Shown here: positions 17,447 to 25,919 of the stretch, piece by piece
Layout: each line of letters begins with the position of its first letter
Numbering within the stretch: the first letter of the stretch is position 1
Source of the DNA: Halobacteriales archaeon QS_4_69_34
GTDB lineage: Archaea; Halobacteriota; Halobacteria; Halobacteriales; Halococcaceae
Direction of reading: 5' to 3'
DNA length: 64,000 nt
Assembly (NCBI GenBank): GCA_003021045.1
Contig: PXRN01000010.1
Span: 248,001-312,000, forward strand
Program-made: the position numbers and the translations under genes
Notes under the pieces: model-generated
The model's input: the letters and a program-made list of their open reading frames with translations, nothing else
What the model was told of the DNA's origin: nothing
Databases searched by the model: none

Positions 17447-19066
17447 TCAGGCCACTTCGCCGAACAGCCGCTGGATGTCCACCACGTCGAACGTACCATC
17501 GCCGTTGAAGTCGAACGCCCCGGGGTGCTCGCGCACCGTTCCGCTCTCGCGGTTGGCGAAGAGCGCCTGCACGTCCACGACCGTACACTCGCCGTCGCCG
17601 TCGACGTCCTCGTACTTTCCATCGTCATCGGGGTCGGTCGCGCGCCGGAAGGACGGATCAACCGGCCCGAACGGCGCACATCCGGCCTTGATGTCCGTAC
17701 AGTCGTGTTCGGTGCCGTCGCGCTCCGGGAACGCTCGCGCCGATTCGTAGTAGAAGCTCAGCCGATCGCGCCACTCGGCGTCGGCGAGCAGCCGCGCGTC
17801 GGCGCTCTCGTAGCCCTGTTCGCCGGGTTCCTTCAGCCAGCGGTCGAGCCACGCCAGCGAGTAGTGATCGGCCAGCGGGTTGCCGAACCCGCCGTCGCCG
17901 CCGGGGTCCCACGCGGTCGCCGGGAAGGTCGGCACGAGCGACCACTCGTAGTGGGTGCCCCCGCGGATCTGGAGCTGGTAGGTGGGAACGCCCGCCGCGC
18001 GCCACCGCTGGAACCCGCCCTTCTTCGCCGCGGGGTCGGGCGGCTCCTCTTTGGGCTGGGGCGTCAGGTAGTAGTCGGCCGATTGGCCCATCGCCGGGAC
18101 CCGAGGAACGACCTCGTAGCTCAGCTGGTCGGTCACGTCGTCCGCGAGGTTATCCCACGCGACGGCGGCGTCGACGGGGTTCGTCGCGTCGAGCCGACCC
18201 GGCCACGGCTCCAGTCCCTGCACGACGCTCGCGCCCGCCGCGCCAAGCGAGTGCCCGACGGCCCCCAACCTACTGGGATCGATCCGCTCGGCGAAGGGAT
18301 TGTGCGTCACGACTGGCGCGGGCACGTCGGTGTGGCCCTCGTTGTAGGGGTAGTGTGTTTCGGGCGTCGAACGGAAGAAGTCGATGGCGTCGACCTGGTT
18401 GGTCACGAACACGTCGGGGTTCGCGTTCGTGCCGCGCTCGCCGTCCGGCGTCGTCGTGTCCGAGCGCCCCTGCCCCCGCGGATCGTAGGTGAGCACGACG
18501 TAGCCGTTCGCGACCAAGGTCAGGGCGAACCACCAGTAGGCCGTCTCGGGGGCCTGCACCGAGCCGTTCGTGACGACGACCCCGGGGAGGGCGTCGCCCG
18601 GTCCCGAGTCGGCGGGAGCCCACACCCGCCCGGAGAGGCGTGCGCCCCCGCGGTCGCGGAACGCGACGCGCTCGCGCTCGCCCACGCCACCGTAGAAGGA
18701 ATCGCCGTCGTAGAGGGGCTCGGTCGCCGGGTAGAGATAGGGATCGCCGGTACACTGCTCGGCCCACTCCCGACAGAGGTTGCCCTCGCTCCGCCAGCCC
18801 GGTTCCTCGACCGTCCGCCGCTCGTACTCGGCGACGTTCAGTTCGCTCTGTTCGCGCCAGCGCTCTTGGAAGACCGGGTTCTGTTGCTCCGCGGGGGCTT
18901 CCCCCGTCTTCGCGTAGTTCCGCTCCTCGCGGGCGAACCACGCCGGCGAGGGGTACTCGGGTTCGTCCCCGCTCTCGGCCGCGCTCGCGGGTCCGGCAGC
19001 GACGAGGCCGGCCGCGCCGGTCGTTCTGATCGCTTTCAGCAGCGTCCGTCGGGTGGGATCGTTCAT
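17447..19066 (-). CDS. Tat-exported alpha/beta hydrolase with C-terminal dockerin-type domain
   Basis: 539 aa secreted hydrolase. The N-terminal Tat motif is TRRTLLKAIRTTGAAGLVAA. The catalytic domain has the dienelactone-hydrolase/esterase landmarks: YDPRGQGRSDT (oxyanion region), the nucleophile elbow GHSLGAAGAS, a late Asp region and GGTHYEWS supplying the probable catalytic His. The C-terminal 62 residues hold the dockerin-type domain in near-canonical form, DVDGDGECTVVD and DFNGDGTFDVVD, preceded by the overlapping DPDDDGKYED loop. ATG at 19066 (MNDPTRRTLL) places the twin arginines normally. It lies 14 bp downstream of the penicillin-acylase gene, so the two are likely cotranscribed. 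The substrate (ester, lactone or peptide) is not determined by sequence. Confidence 0.88.
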   Translation of the reverse strand: MNDPTRRTLLKAIRTTGAAGLVAAGPASAAESGDEPEYPSPAWFAREERNYAKTGEAPAEQQNPVFQERWREQSELNVAEYERRTVEEPGWRSEGNLCREWAEQCTGDPYLYPATEPLYDGDSFYGGVGERERVAFRDRGGARLSGRVWAPADSGPGDALPGVVVTNGSVQAPETAYWWFALTLVANGYVVLTYDPRGQGRSDTTTPDGERGTNANPDVFVTNQVDAIDFFRSTPETHYPYNEGHTDVPAPVVTHNPFAERIDPSRLGAVGHSLGAAGASVVQGLEPWPGRLDATNPVDAAVAWDNLADDVTDQLSYEVVPRVPAMGQSADYYLTPQPKEEPPDPAAKKGGFQRWRAAGVPTYQLQIRGGTHYEWSLVPTFPATAWDPGGDGGFGNPLADHYSLAWLDRWLKEPGEQGYESADARLLADAEWRDRLSFYYESARAFPERDGTEHDCTDIKAGCAPFGPVDPSFRRATDPDDDGKYEDVDGDGECTVVDVQALFANRESGTVREHPGAFDFNGDGTFDVVDIQRLFGEVA

Positions 19067-19080
19067 TGTGCTGTCCCCTC

Positions 19081-21924
19081 TCAGTTCCCCTGTTCCTCGA
19101 CGAACAGCGCCTGCACGTCCACGACGTCGACCTCGCCGTTCGAGGCGTCGAAGTTGAACGCGCTCGGGTTGTTCTGTACGGTCTCGCCGTCGCGGTTGGC
19201 GAACAGCGCCTGTACGTCCACGATGTCGAAGCTGCCGTCGCCGTTGACGTCCTCGAACTTCCCGTCGCAGTCGGGATCGTTCGGCGGGTTCTCCGACGAA
19301 CCGACCGGCTCGTCGGGACCGTCCTCGCCGGCGTTGGGGTCCCGGATAGTGAGCGTCTGGCTCGTCGTCGTCACCGCCTCGACACCCGCGCGGGTGGAGG
19401 GCAGCGGCCGGTACTCGAAGCTCCGGTAGCGCCCGAGCTGGTCGGTGAGTCGATCGGGCTCGGTGCCGGTGGCCTGGAGGGTCGCCAGCTCCTCGGGCGA
19501 GATGTACCCCGAGTTCGACGGTGGGATGATCCCCCGCGAGTTCTCGAGGCCCGGCTGGTCGAGCGCGACCACCTGATTCCAGCTGCCGCGGTTGACCATC
19601 TCGATCTCGTTCTGCTTCGCTGCGCCGATCGGCATGAACTTGCTTGTGTGCTCTTCGAGCAGCCACTGGCTGGGCAGCGGCGAGCCGAACTGCTCGGTCA
19701 GCGTGTCGGCCGCCGCTTCGAGCGCGTCGCGGAGGACCTCCCCGCGGGTCTCGTCCCCGGCGGTCTCCACGTCGTCGAACCAGTTGCGGTTCGTCGTCCC
19801 TTCTAGAGCGTCGACGAGTGTCACCATCTTGTCCGCGCGGCCGTGGTCGGCGGCGTGGCGGGTCACCGGGGGCTCGAAGTCCAGAGAGCGAACCCGATCG
19901 CCGAGCTCGTCGCCGAAGGTGCGCGCCAGCAGCTCGTGCATCGTCTCGTCGTAGATCGCGTGACCGGGATCGTCGTAGCGGCCGTCATCGTCCTCGTCGC
20001 GCCACGCGTAGCCCGTCTCGGTCCAGGCTTCGAGCTCGTCGGCCATCGCGTTCAACTGTGGATCGCTGCTCGCGCGTGCGGCCTCGATTATGTGTGGTAC
20101 GGGCCCGAAGGCGACCGAGTCGTGGGTCGCCGCCGATCGGAGGATCGCCCTGACGTCGTCGAGCGCGAGGCTGTCGCCGGTGTCATCGAGGCGCTTCCGA
20201 ACGAATCGGTCGAGCACCTCGGCGCGGTGGATCGACCCCCAGTTCTGTGGCATGTCGCCCGCGCGCCACCCCTTGGCCGGCCCGTTGTTCCAGTTGGCGA
20301 CGTAGCCCTTCGAGGGATTCCTGACGACCGTCCCCAGATCGAGTCCGACGAGCCCGTCGAGCCACTCGTGGCCGGTGTCGGTCCGGGGCAGCCGGAAGTC
20401 CGGGCCCGGCTCGCGGTCGGGGACGTCCGCGAGGTGGTAGTAGGCGATGTCCTCGTCGTCGGCGTAGAGGAAGTTGAAACTGAACGAAAAGTCCGAGAGT
20501 GCCTCCTCGAAGCCGTCTCGGTCGTCGCGCCGGCCGAGGGTAACCCACTCGAACGCCCCGGTCAGGAGCTTGTCCCGGACCGTGGTCCGCTGGACCCACG
20601 CGACGTTCGCCTCGGCGTTGCGCGCGATGACGGTCATCTCGTCGCCCTCCTCGGTGATCCGGCAGACCTCCTGTTCGACTACGCGCGGGTCGCCCCCGCC
20701 GATGGCGTCGCCCACCGGCGAGCCGTTGTGGGTCACGGTTCGGCAGTCCATCTCGTGCCACTCGCCCTTCCAGCGATAGCGGTGTTTGTCGTCCGGATCG
20801 AGTTCGACGGCGATCGTGTCGACCATGTCCTCGCGGGCGCTCGTGACCGACCACGCGAAGTCGGGGGTGCGGCCGATGAGCACACCCGGCGCGCCCGGGA
20901 CGCCGAAGCCCACGACGTCGTAGCCTGCGCCGTGGAGTCCCACCTCGTAGATCGCCGGCGGCTTGAAGTGGCCCAGCTGGGGGCCGCCGAACATCATCGG
21001 CTGGCCCGTCTCGGTGTGCTCGCCGTCGACGACGAGCGCGTTGCTGCCCCACTTGAACCCCTCCATGATCCCTTGACCGGTGCGCTCGCCGTTCAGGACC
21101 GCCTCGGAGAGCTGGACGTCCGCCTCGATGCCCCAGATCTCCGCGCCGGGGGCGGCGTCGGCGCGCGCGAGCTGCTCGTCGGGCACCTCCTCGTAGGGGA
21201 TGACCCCCTCGCCGCCCTCGACGACCTTGTCCGACTCGTCGATCGAGGTGTAGTGGCTGTCCCGCGTTCGGAGCCAGTTGAAGTCCTCGTAGGCGTCGTA
21301 GGCCGCCCGTTCCGAGCCCAGCGTCTCCCTCAACTTGGCGAAGTCCTTCGCGTTGCCGAGCTCGCTGCCGCCGGCGACGCCGAAGATGCCGATCAGGTAG
21401 GCGACCACCGCCATCGTGTCGACGGGCTCCCACGGCTCGGGGGCGTGGCCGATCGCCCCGAACTCGCCCGGCAGATCCCCGGTGGCCGCGAGCTCCGTCA
21501 TCTTCCTGTTGATGCCCGCGCTGTACCCGCGGATCATCTGTTTCGCCTCCGGCGAGGCCTTCTCGAACTGCGCTTGGAGCTTCTCGCGGCTGTAGAGGTC
21601 GCGTTTCACCTGGACGTCCGAGGGGATCTGCGAGGAGCCGAGCACTTCCGCGGAGTTGCCGAAGCCGACGTGCCGGAGGACGTCCATCTCGAACAGCCGG
21701 TCGCGGGCCTGCACGTAGCCGTTGCCGTAGCCAAGCGCGTAGACGTCCTCCGCGCCGTAGACGTGGCTCACCTCGCGGTCGTCGGTCAGGATCTCGATCT
21801 CGTCGAGCGTGCAGTCCGGGTTCGGCGTGCCCGCCTGTGCGCCGGCGGTGTCGATGCCCCCGTTTAGCAGCCCGGCACCCGCCGTCCCGGCGAGCGCGGA
21901 CTTCACGAAGGTTCGTCGTTGCAT
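19081..21924 (-). CDS. Tat-exported penicillin-acylase-family Ntn hydrolase with dockerin-type domain
   Basis: 947 aa secreted Ntn hydrolase of the penicillin amidase (S45) family. A Tat signal (MQRRTFVKSALAGTAGAGLL) precedes the alpha-chain region (VYALGYGNGYVQARDRLFEM, a family hallmark), a spacer, and the autocleavage site KWGSNALVV, where Ser becomes the N-terminal nucleophile of the beta chain (SNAW/SNAL). The beta chain shows FGGPQLGHFKPPAIYEVGLH and GVPGAPGVLIGRTPDFAWSV. The family hydrolyses amide bonds in beta-lactams, N-acyl-homoserine lactones and acyl-peptides; substrate here is unknown. The final 65 residues are the dockerin-type domain (DVNGDGSFDIVD; second loop altered to NFDASNGEVDVVD). 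It is the middle gene of a three-gene co-directional set. Confidence 0.92.
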   Translation of the reverse strand: MQRRTFVKSALAGTAGAGLLNGGIDTAGAQAGTPNPDCTLDEIEILTDDREVSHVYGAEDVYALGYGNGYVQARDRLFEMDVLRHVGFGNSAEVLGSSQIPSDVQVKRDLYSREKLQAQFEKASPEAKQMIRGYSAGINRKMTELAATGDLPGEFGAIGHAPEPWEPVDTMAVVAYLIGIFGVAGGSELGNAKDFAKLRETLGSERAAYDAYEDFNWLRTRDSHYTSIDESDKVVEGGEGVIPYEEVPDEQLARADAAPGAEIWGIEADVQLSEAVLNGERTGQGIMEGFKWGSNALVVDGEHTETGQPMMFGGPQLGHFKPPAIYEVGLHGAGYDVVGFGVPGAPGVLIGRTPDFAWSVTSAREDMVDTIAVELDPDDKHRYRWKGEWHEMDCRTVTHNGSPVGDAIGGGDPRVVEQEVCRITEEGDEMTVIARNAEANVAWVQRTTVRDKLLTGAFEWVTLGRRDDRDGFEEALSDFSFSFNFLYADDEDIAYYHLADVPDREPGPDFRLPRTDTGHEWLDGLVGLDLGTVVRNPSKGYVANWNNGPAKGWRAGDMPQNWGSIHRAEVLDRFVRKRLDDTGDSLALDDVRAILRSAATHDSVAFGPVPHIIEAARASSDPQLNAMADELEAWTETGYAWRDEDDDGRYDDPGHAIYDETMHELLARTFGDELGDRVRSLDFEPPVTRHAADHGRADKMVTLVDALEGTTNRNWFDDVETAGDETRGEVLRDALEAAADTLTEQFGSPLPSQWLLEEHTSKFMPIGAAKQNEIEMVNRGSWNQVVALDQPGLENSRGIIPPSNSGYISPEELATLQATGTEPDRLTDQLGRYRSFEYRPLPSTRAGVEAVTTTSQTLTIRDPNAGEDGPDEPVGSSENPPNDPDCDGKFEDVNGDGSFDIVDVQALFANRDGETVQNNPSAFNFDASNGEVDVVDVQALFVEEQGN

Positions 21925-22002
21925 GGGTGGTGTTCTCGTGTATCAGTCGGTGTCGTACGTACGATTCGTCGGCGACTTCCGGGATCGAGCGGCGACCGCG
22001 CC

Positions 22003-23847
22003 TCAGGAGACCTCCCGGAACAGCCGCTGGACGTCGACCACGTCGAACCCGCCGTCCTCGTTGAAGTCGAACGCCCCCGGACTGCGCCGGACGGTCTCGC
22101 CCTCTCGATTGGCAAACAGCCGCTGGACGTCGATCACGTCGGCCTCGCAGTTCCCGGTGACGTCCTCGTACTCGCCGTCGGTGTCTGGGTCCGCGGCCGG
22201 TTCGCCCTGCGGGCCGACGACGCCGGGGCCGCTCGCGCGCGCCGGAACGGTCAGCGAGGCGGGCCGCTCCGCGGAGTGGTGGATCGTCGCGCCGGCTCCT
22301 TGGGGTTCCGGGCGAAAGCCAGCGATGGAGTTGCCGTCCTGTACCGTCGCCACCCGCAGCCGAAGCGTCTCGCACGGTTCGATCCGGCGCTGGACCCCGA
22401 TCAGGTCGAGTTCGATGCGTCCGGACTCGGCTACTTCTGTCGCCGCGAGCTGGTTGTCGAACGGGCCGATCTCCGTGCCGTCCGGTTTCACCCGGTAGAG
22501 CCCGAACAGCAGGTTCTCCGTGGCCCCGATCGGCTCGATTTCGGCGCTAAACTGGGAGATCCCGAAGATCTCCGTCTCGCGGTCGATGGGGTAATCGAAG
22601 GCCACGCCCGACCGGCCGTCGGCGTCCGTGACACGCGTCGAGCCCTTCTCCCTGTTCGTCGCGTCGGCGAGCGAGAACTCGCGTCGCTCGGTGTCCGACG
22701 GCGGGAAGCCGTCGGCAGTGCGGAACTCCTCCGATTGCACCTCGTAGAAGCTCACCTTCGGGAGGTCCGCCGGCGGGCCGCCACCGACGTGTTCGTCGAT
22801 CCACCGGAGCGCCCGCCGGTCGTTGTAGGACTTCTGGCGATCGCCGGCCATCCGGGTCGCGGTGTGTCCGCCCTCGAAGAAGACGAAGCGGGTGGGCACG
22901 CCGCTGGCTTCGAGGTCGCGGGCGTTGTAGACCGGCTCGTTCGGGACGAACAGCGTGTCGGGCCAGCCTTGGACGAAGAGTGTGGGTGCCGTAATGTCCC
23001 GCGCCGAGCCGAGCCCGGTGTCGTACCGCGGCGAGCGCTTCTCAAAGTACGTCCGTGTCTCCGCCGAGAGGTCGCCGGTCGCCTGCCCTTCGAGGTAGAA
23101 CTGGTACAACTGCGAGTCCTGCCCGCCGAGGCGGTCCTCGATGGAGCCCTGATCGCGCGAACCCTCCGCCCCGAACGCCAACAGGAGGGTCTGCCATCCG
23201 CTCTTGTAGACGCTGTTGGGCGCGAGCGAGTACGTCAGGTCCCACCACGCCCACCGCGGGACGATGGCGTCGATCCGGTCGTCGCTCTCGGCCAACCCTT
23301 TTCCCGCGCCCTCGGCCGCGGCGGTGTTGAGCTGGATGCCTCCCGCGTAGGAGAGCCCGTCCATCCCGACGCGTGGGTCCTGTGGCCCGTCGTTTTCGAC
23401 GCTCGCCACGTCCTCGGCGAGGTAGGTGATGAGCCGCTGGGCGTCCTTGATCTCCTTGGGACCGTCGACGTTTACCTCGCCGCCGGAGGTGCCAAAGCCC
23501 CGGGAGTCGTACGTGAGTACGACGTAGCCGTTCTTCGCGTACATCGACGCCCACGGGTCGACGCTCGACCGGTCGGCACCGTAGCCGTGGGTCATCAGCA
23601 TGGCTGGATGTGGGCCCCCGGAGTTCGGCTCGTAGATGCTGGCGGCGAGCATCGTCCCGTCCCACGACTCGATATCGACGTCCTCGACGGTGAACGACTC
23701 CCCGCCCGACTGGGCGACGGCGCTCCCCGCTCCGGCCCCGGTTCCGGCCGCCGCGAGCGCGGCCGTCCCGCCGAGCAGCCGGAGCGCCTCGCGGCGCGTT
23801 CGCTTCCCGGTGTGTGCGCCACCGCTGTCGAGTTCGGTTCGTGTCAT
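22003..23847 (-). CDS. Tat-exported CocE/X-Pro-peptidase-type hydrolase with dockerin-type domain
   Basis: 614 aa secreted hydrolase of the CocE/NonD (peptidase S15) family. A Tat segment (KRTRREALRLLGGTAALAAA) leads into the alpha/beta-hydrolase domain: MLMTHGYGADRSSVDPWASM, YDSRGFGTSGGE, the S15 nucleophile motif GLSYAGG, VQGWPDTLFVPNE with the acidic residue and FFEGGHTATR with the His. A beta-sandwich PepX_C-like domain follows (DYPIDRETEIFGISQFSAEI). The C-terminal 62 residues are the dockerin-type domain, but its first canonical loop is degenerate (DVTGNCEADVID) whereas the second is intact (DFNEDGGFDVVD). ATG at 23847 is chosen over a start seven codons upstream because it leaves a normal pre-Tat region. 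It is first of three co-directional exoenzyme genes. Confidence 0.9.
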   Translation of the reverse strand: MTRTELDSGGAHTGKRTRREALRLLGGTAALAAAGTGAGAGSAVAQSGGESFTVEDVDIESWDGTMLAASIYEPNSGGPHPAMLMTHGYGADRSSVDPWASMYAKNGYVVLTYDSRGFGTSGGEVNVDGPKEIKDAQRLITYLAEDVASVENDGPQDPRVGMDGLSYAGGIQLNTAAAEGAGKGLAESDDRIDAIVPRWAWWDLTYSLAPNSVYKSGWQTLLLAFGAEGSRDQGSIEDRLGGQDSQLYQFYLEGQATGDLSAETRTYFEKRSPRYDTGLGSARDITAPTLFVQGWPDTLFVPNEPVYNARDLEASGVPTRFVFFEGGHTATRMAGDRQKSYNDRRALRWIDEHVGGGPPADLPKVSFYEVQSEEFRTADGFPPSDTERREFSLADATNREKGSTRVTDADGRSGVAFDYPIDRETEIFGISQFSAEIEPIGATENLLFGLYRVKPDGTEIGPFDNQLAATEVAESGRIELDLIGVQRRIEPCETLRLRVATVQDGNSIAGFRPEPQGAGATIHHSAERPASLTVPARASGPGVVGPQGEPAADPDTDGEYEDVTGNCEADVIDVQRLFANREGETVRRSPGAFDFNEDGGFDVVDVQRLFREVS

Positions 23848-24042
23848 CGATCGTCTATGGAGCATCACGGACCGACGACCTAATAGTCCGATGCCTAATC
23901 ACTGTGGGTCCGCCGGAGACCTGGCCGTGGACCGCGCCACGACGGCGGGCGATCGACACGGCGGCGGGCCACGACGGGGGCGGAGGGACCGGCGTCGAGC
24001 CGTCGTCCCCGCAGTTCGCGCCGGCACGCCGGACGGGGCCCG

Positions 24043-24050
24043 GATTTATG
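24043..24050 (+). promoter_or_regulatory. TATA-like box of the crotonase gene
   Basis: GATTTATG lies 26-33 bp before the ATG at 24076, consistent with a leaderless or nearly leaderless transcript divergent from the dockerin-hydrolase gene. Confidence 0.4.
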
Positions 24051-24075
24051 CCCGACGGCGACGACACCGGAATCG

Positions 24076-24816
24076 ATGATCGACTACGAGCGCCATGGAT
24101 CGGTCGCGGTGATCACCATCGACCGACCGGAGCGACGCAACGCGATCGACCGCGAGGCCGCCGAGCGCCTCGGCGAGGCGTGGGAGCGCTTCGACGCCGA
24201 CGACGACGTCGCGGTCGGCGTGCTCACCGGCGCTGGCGGGACCTTCTCCGCCGGGGCCGACCTGCAAGCGATGGATCTAGAGGACGGCCCGGAGGGCTAT
24301 CTGGGGTTCACCCGCACGCGGGCCGGGAAGCCGACGATCGCGGCCGTCGAGGGCCACTGCGTCGCGGGCGGGCTGGAGATGGCGCTGTGGTGTGACCTCC
24401 GGGTTGCGGGCGAATCCTCGAAATTCGGCTGCTTCGAGCGGCGCTTCGGCGTCCCGCTGGTCGACGGCGGCACGCAGCGACTGCCCCGCGTGGTGGGGCT
24501 CGGCCGCGCCAACGAGATGATCCTCACGGGGAGGGCGGTCGAGGCTCCGGAAGCACACGACTGGGGACTCGTCAACCGGGTGGTCGCCGAGGGCGAGGCG
24601 CTCGACACAGCCCTCGCGCTCGGCGAGTCCATCGCCGAGTTCCCCCAGAAGACGGTGCGCACCGACCGCGCGGCGACCTACGACGGGATCGGCGAGCCGC
24701 TCGACGCGGGACTGACAATCGAAGCGTGGCACGGCTCGCGTGTGTTCGATACGGCGACGGAGGGTGCCGAACGCTTCGCGGGTGGCGAGGGGCGCGGCGG
24801 CGCGGGCGTCGAGTGA
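24076..24816 (+). CDS. Enoyl-CoA hydratase/isomerase (crotonase) family protein
   Basis: 246 aa crotonase-fold enzyme acting on acyl-CoA thioesters. Oxyanion-hole elements are visible: GGTFSAGADLQAMD (first backbone NH) and EGHCVAGGLEMALWCDLRVAG (second), followed by FGCFERRFGVPLVDGGTQRLPR. In the position where hydratases usually carry a catalytic Glu (about residue 131-139) the segment is FERRFGVPLVDGG, so whether it is a true hydratase or an isomerase/hydrolase member is open. The gene stands alone between the exoenzyme cluster (divergent) and a GNAT gene (convergent, 12 bp). No other beta-oxidation gene is near, except an acyl-CoA ligase 16 kb away. Confidence 0.88.
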   Translation: MIDYERHGSVAVITIDRPERRNAIDREAAERLGEAWERFDADDDVAVGVLTGAGGTFSAGADLQAMDLEDGPEGYLGFTRTRAGKPTIAAVEGHCVAGGLEMALWCDLRVAGESSKFGCFERRFGVPLVDGGTQRLPRVVGLGRANEMILTGRAVEAPEAHDWGLVNRVVAEGEALDTALALGESIAEFPQKTVRTDRAATYDGIGEPLDAGLTIEAWHGSRVFDTATEGAERFAGGEGRGGAGVE

Positions 24817-24828
24817 GGGCCGGCCGGG

Positions 24829-25443
24829 CTACGAGAGCCGGATCGACATCTCGATCTCGAAGCTGTCGGTCCCGCAGGTCTCGAAGCCGACCTTGTGATA
24901 GAGCGCGATCGCCACCCCGTTCCAGCGCTCGACGGTGAGCCAGACCCGCTCGACGCCCTCCTGTTGGCCCTGACCGAGCAGCGCCGCGATCAGGCGCGAG
25001 CCGATGCCCGCGCCCTGATGGGTGTGGAGCACGAAGATGGCCAGCTCGGCGGCCCCCTTGCCGTCGGGCACGAGCGTCGCGTGACCCACGGCTCGGCCGT
25101 CGACGACGGCGATGACGTCCTGTCCGCCGCCGAGGATCCGATCGAGCCACTCGCGGATCCGCTCCTCACCCGGTGGCGGGATGCCCTGGGCGCGGTCGGC
25201 GGGATCGAAGTCGACGTACATCGCCACGAGCGCCGCGAACGCGTCCTCGGGGGCGAACGCTCCGTCGGATTCGGGGGACGGACCCGAGGGCGGAGAGCGG
25301 TCCCGCGAGTCGGTTCCCTCTCGACGCCCCTCGTAGGCGTACAGCTCCACCGGGCGTCCATCCGCGTCGGTAAACGAGATCGGCGGGCGCTCGAAGCGCT
25401 CGGCGGGCTCGTCGGGGTACGGTCGCTCGCGGCCGGGACTCAT
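24829..25443 (-). CDS. GNAT-family N-acetyltransferase
   Basis: 204 aa acetyltransferase. The acetyl-CoA binding region is clear: AAELAIFVLHTHQGAGIGSRL (Q/R-x-x-G-x-G/A, about residues 137-157) followed by VERVWLTVERWNGVAIALYH and the terminal KVGFETCGTDSFEIEMSI strand. The N-terminal 60 residues are polar and acidic. Start MSPGRERPYP overlaps the stop of the upstream Usp gene by ATGA, indicating translational coupling. The acceptor substrate is unknown; such overlaps suggest a shared stress-related role but do not prove it. Confidence 0.85.
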   Translation of the reverse strand: MSPGRERPYPDEPAERFERPPISFTDADGRPVELYAYEGRREGTDSRDRSPPSGPSPESDGAFAPEDAFAALVAMYVDFDPADRAQGIPPPGEERIREWLDRILGGGQDVIAVVDGRAVGHATLVPDGKGAAELAIFVLHTHQGAGIGSRLIAALLGQGQQEGVERVWLTVERWNGVAIALYHKVGFETCGTDSFEIEMSIRLS

Positions 25444-25799
25444 CGGACGATCGTCACCGAGGTTCGGGAGTTCAGCAGGACGAACTCGGCGATTTCGTCG
25501 ATCTCGACCTTGCCGAGCGGGCTGCGCGCGCCGCCGTCGAGCACGAGCCGGTCGAACCCCTCCTGTTCGGCCATCTCGACGAGCCGGCTCCCGCCGTGGC
25601 CCGGGACCCGGCGGATCTGCGCGCCGACACCGACCGACGCGACGAGATCGCGGACGTACCGTTCGAGCTCCTCGGTCGCGGCGTCCCCCTCCGGGGAGTC
25701 GACGACGGCGACGGTGAGGTCGTCGCCGATCCGGGCGGCCTCCTCGATCGCCCGATCGAGCGCCCCGTCCTCGCCGCCGATCCCCAACAGCACCTTCAT
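25440..25799 (-). CDS. Universal stress protein (UspA)-like
   Basis: 119 aa protein with the Rossmann-like Usp fold, shorter than the usual 140-150 residues. It starts with MKVLLGIGGEDGAL (first strand), then a helix ALDRAIEEAARIGDDLTVAVV and the C-terminal VLDGGARSPLGKV turn, where the ATP-binding form would have G-x2-G-x9-G(S/T). Only part of that nucleotide motif is recognisable, so ATP binding is uncertain. It overlaps the downstream GNAT start by 4 bp and was likely cotranscribed with it. Confidence 0.75.
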   Translation of the reverse strand: MKVLLGIGGEDGALDRAIEEAARIGDDLTVAVVDSPEGDAATEELERYVRDLVASVGVGAQIRRVPGHGGSRLVEMAEQEGFDRLVLDGGARSPLGKVEIDEIAEFVLLNSRTSVTIVR

Positions 25800-25919
25800 G
25801 GGCTGGGCTGGCCGCCCCGCGACAAAACCGTTGTGCCGCCGAACCGTGTTCGGTCGGGGGCGAGAGGCGAGCGACGAACAACGGACGTCCCTTTCGTCCG
25901 ACCGACGCCAGGTCGGCCT

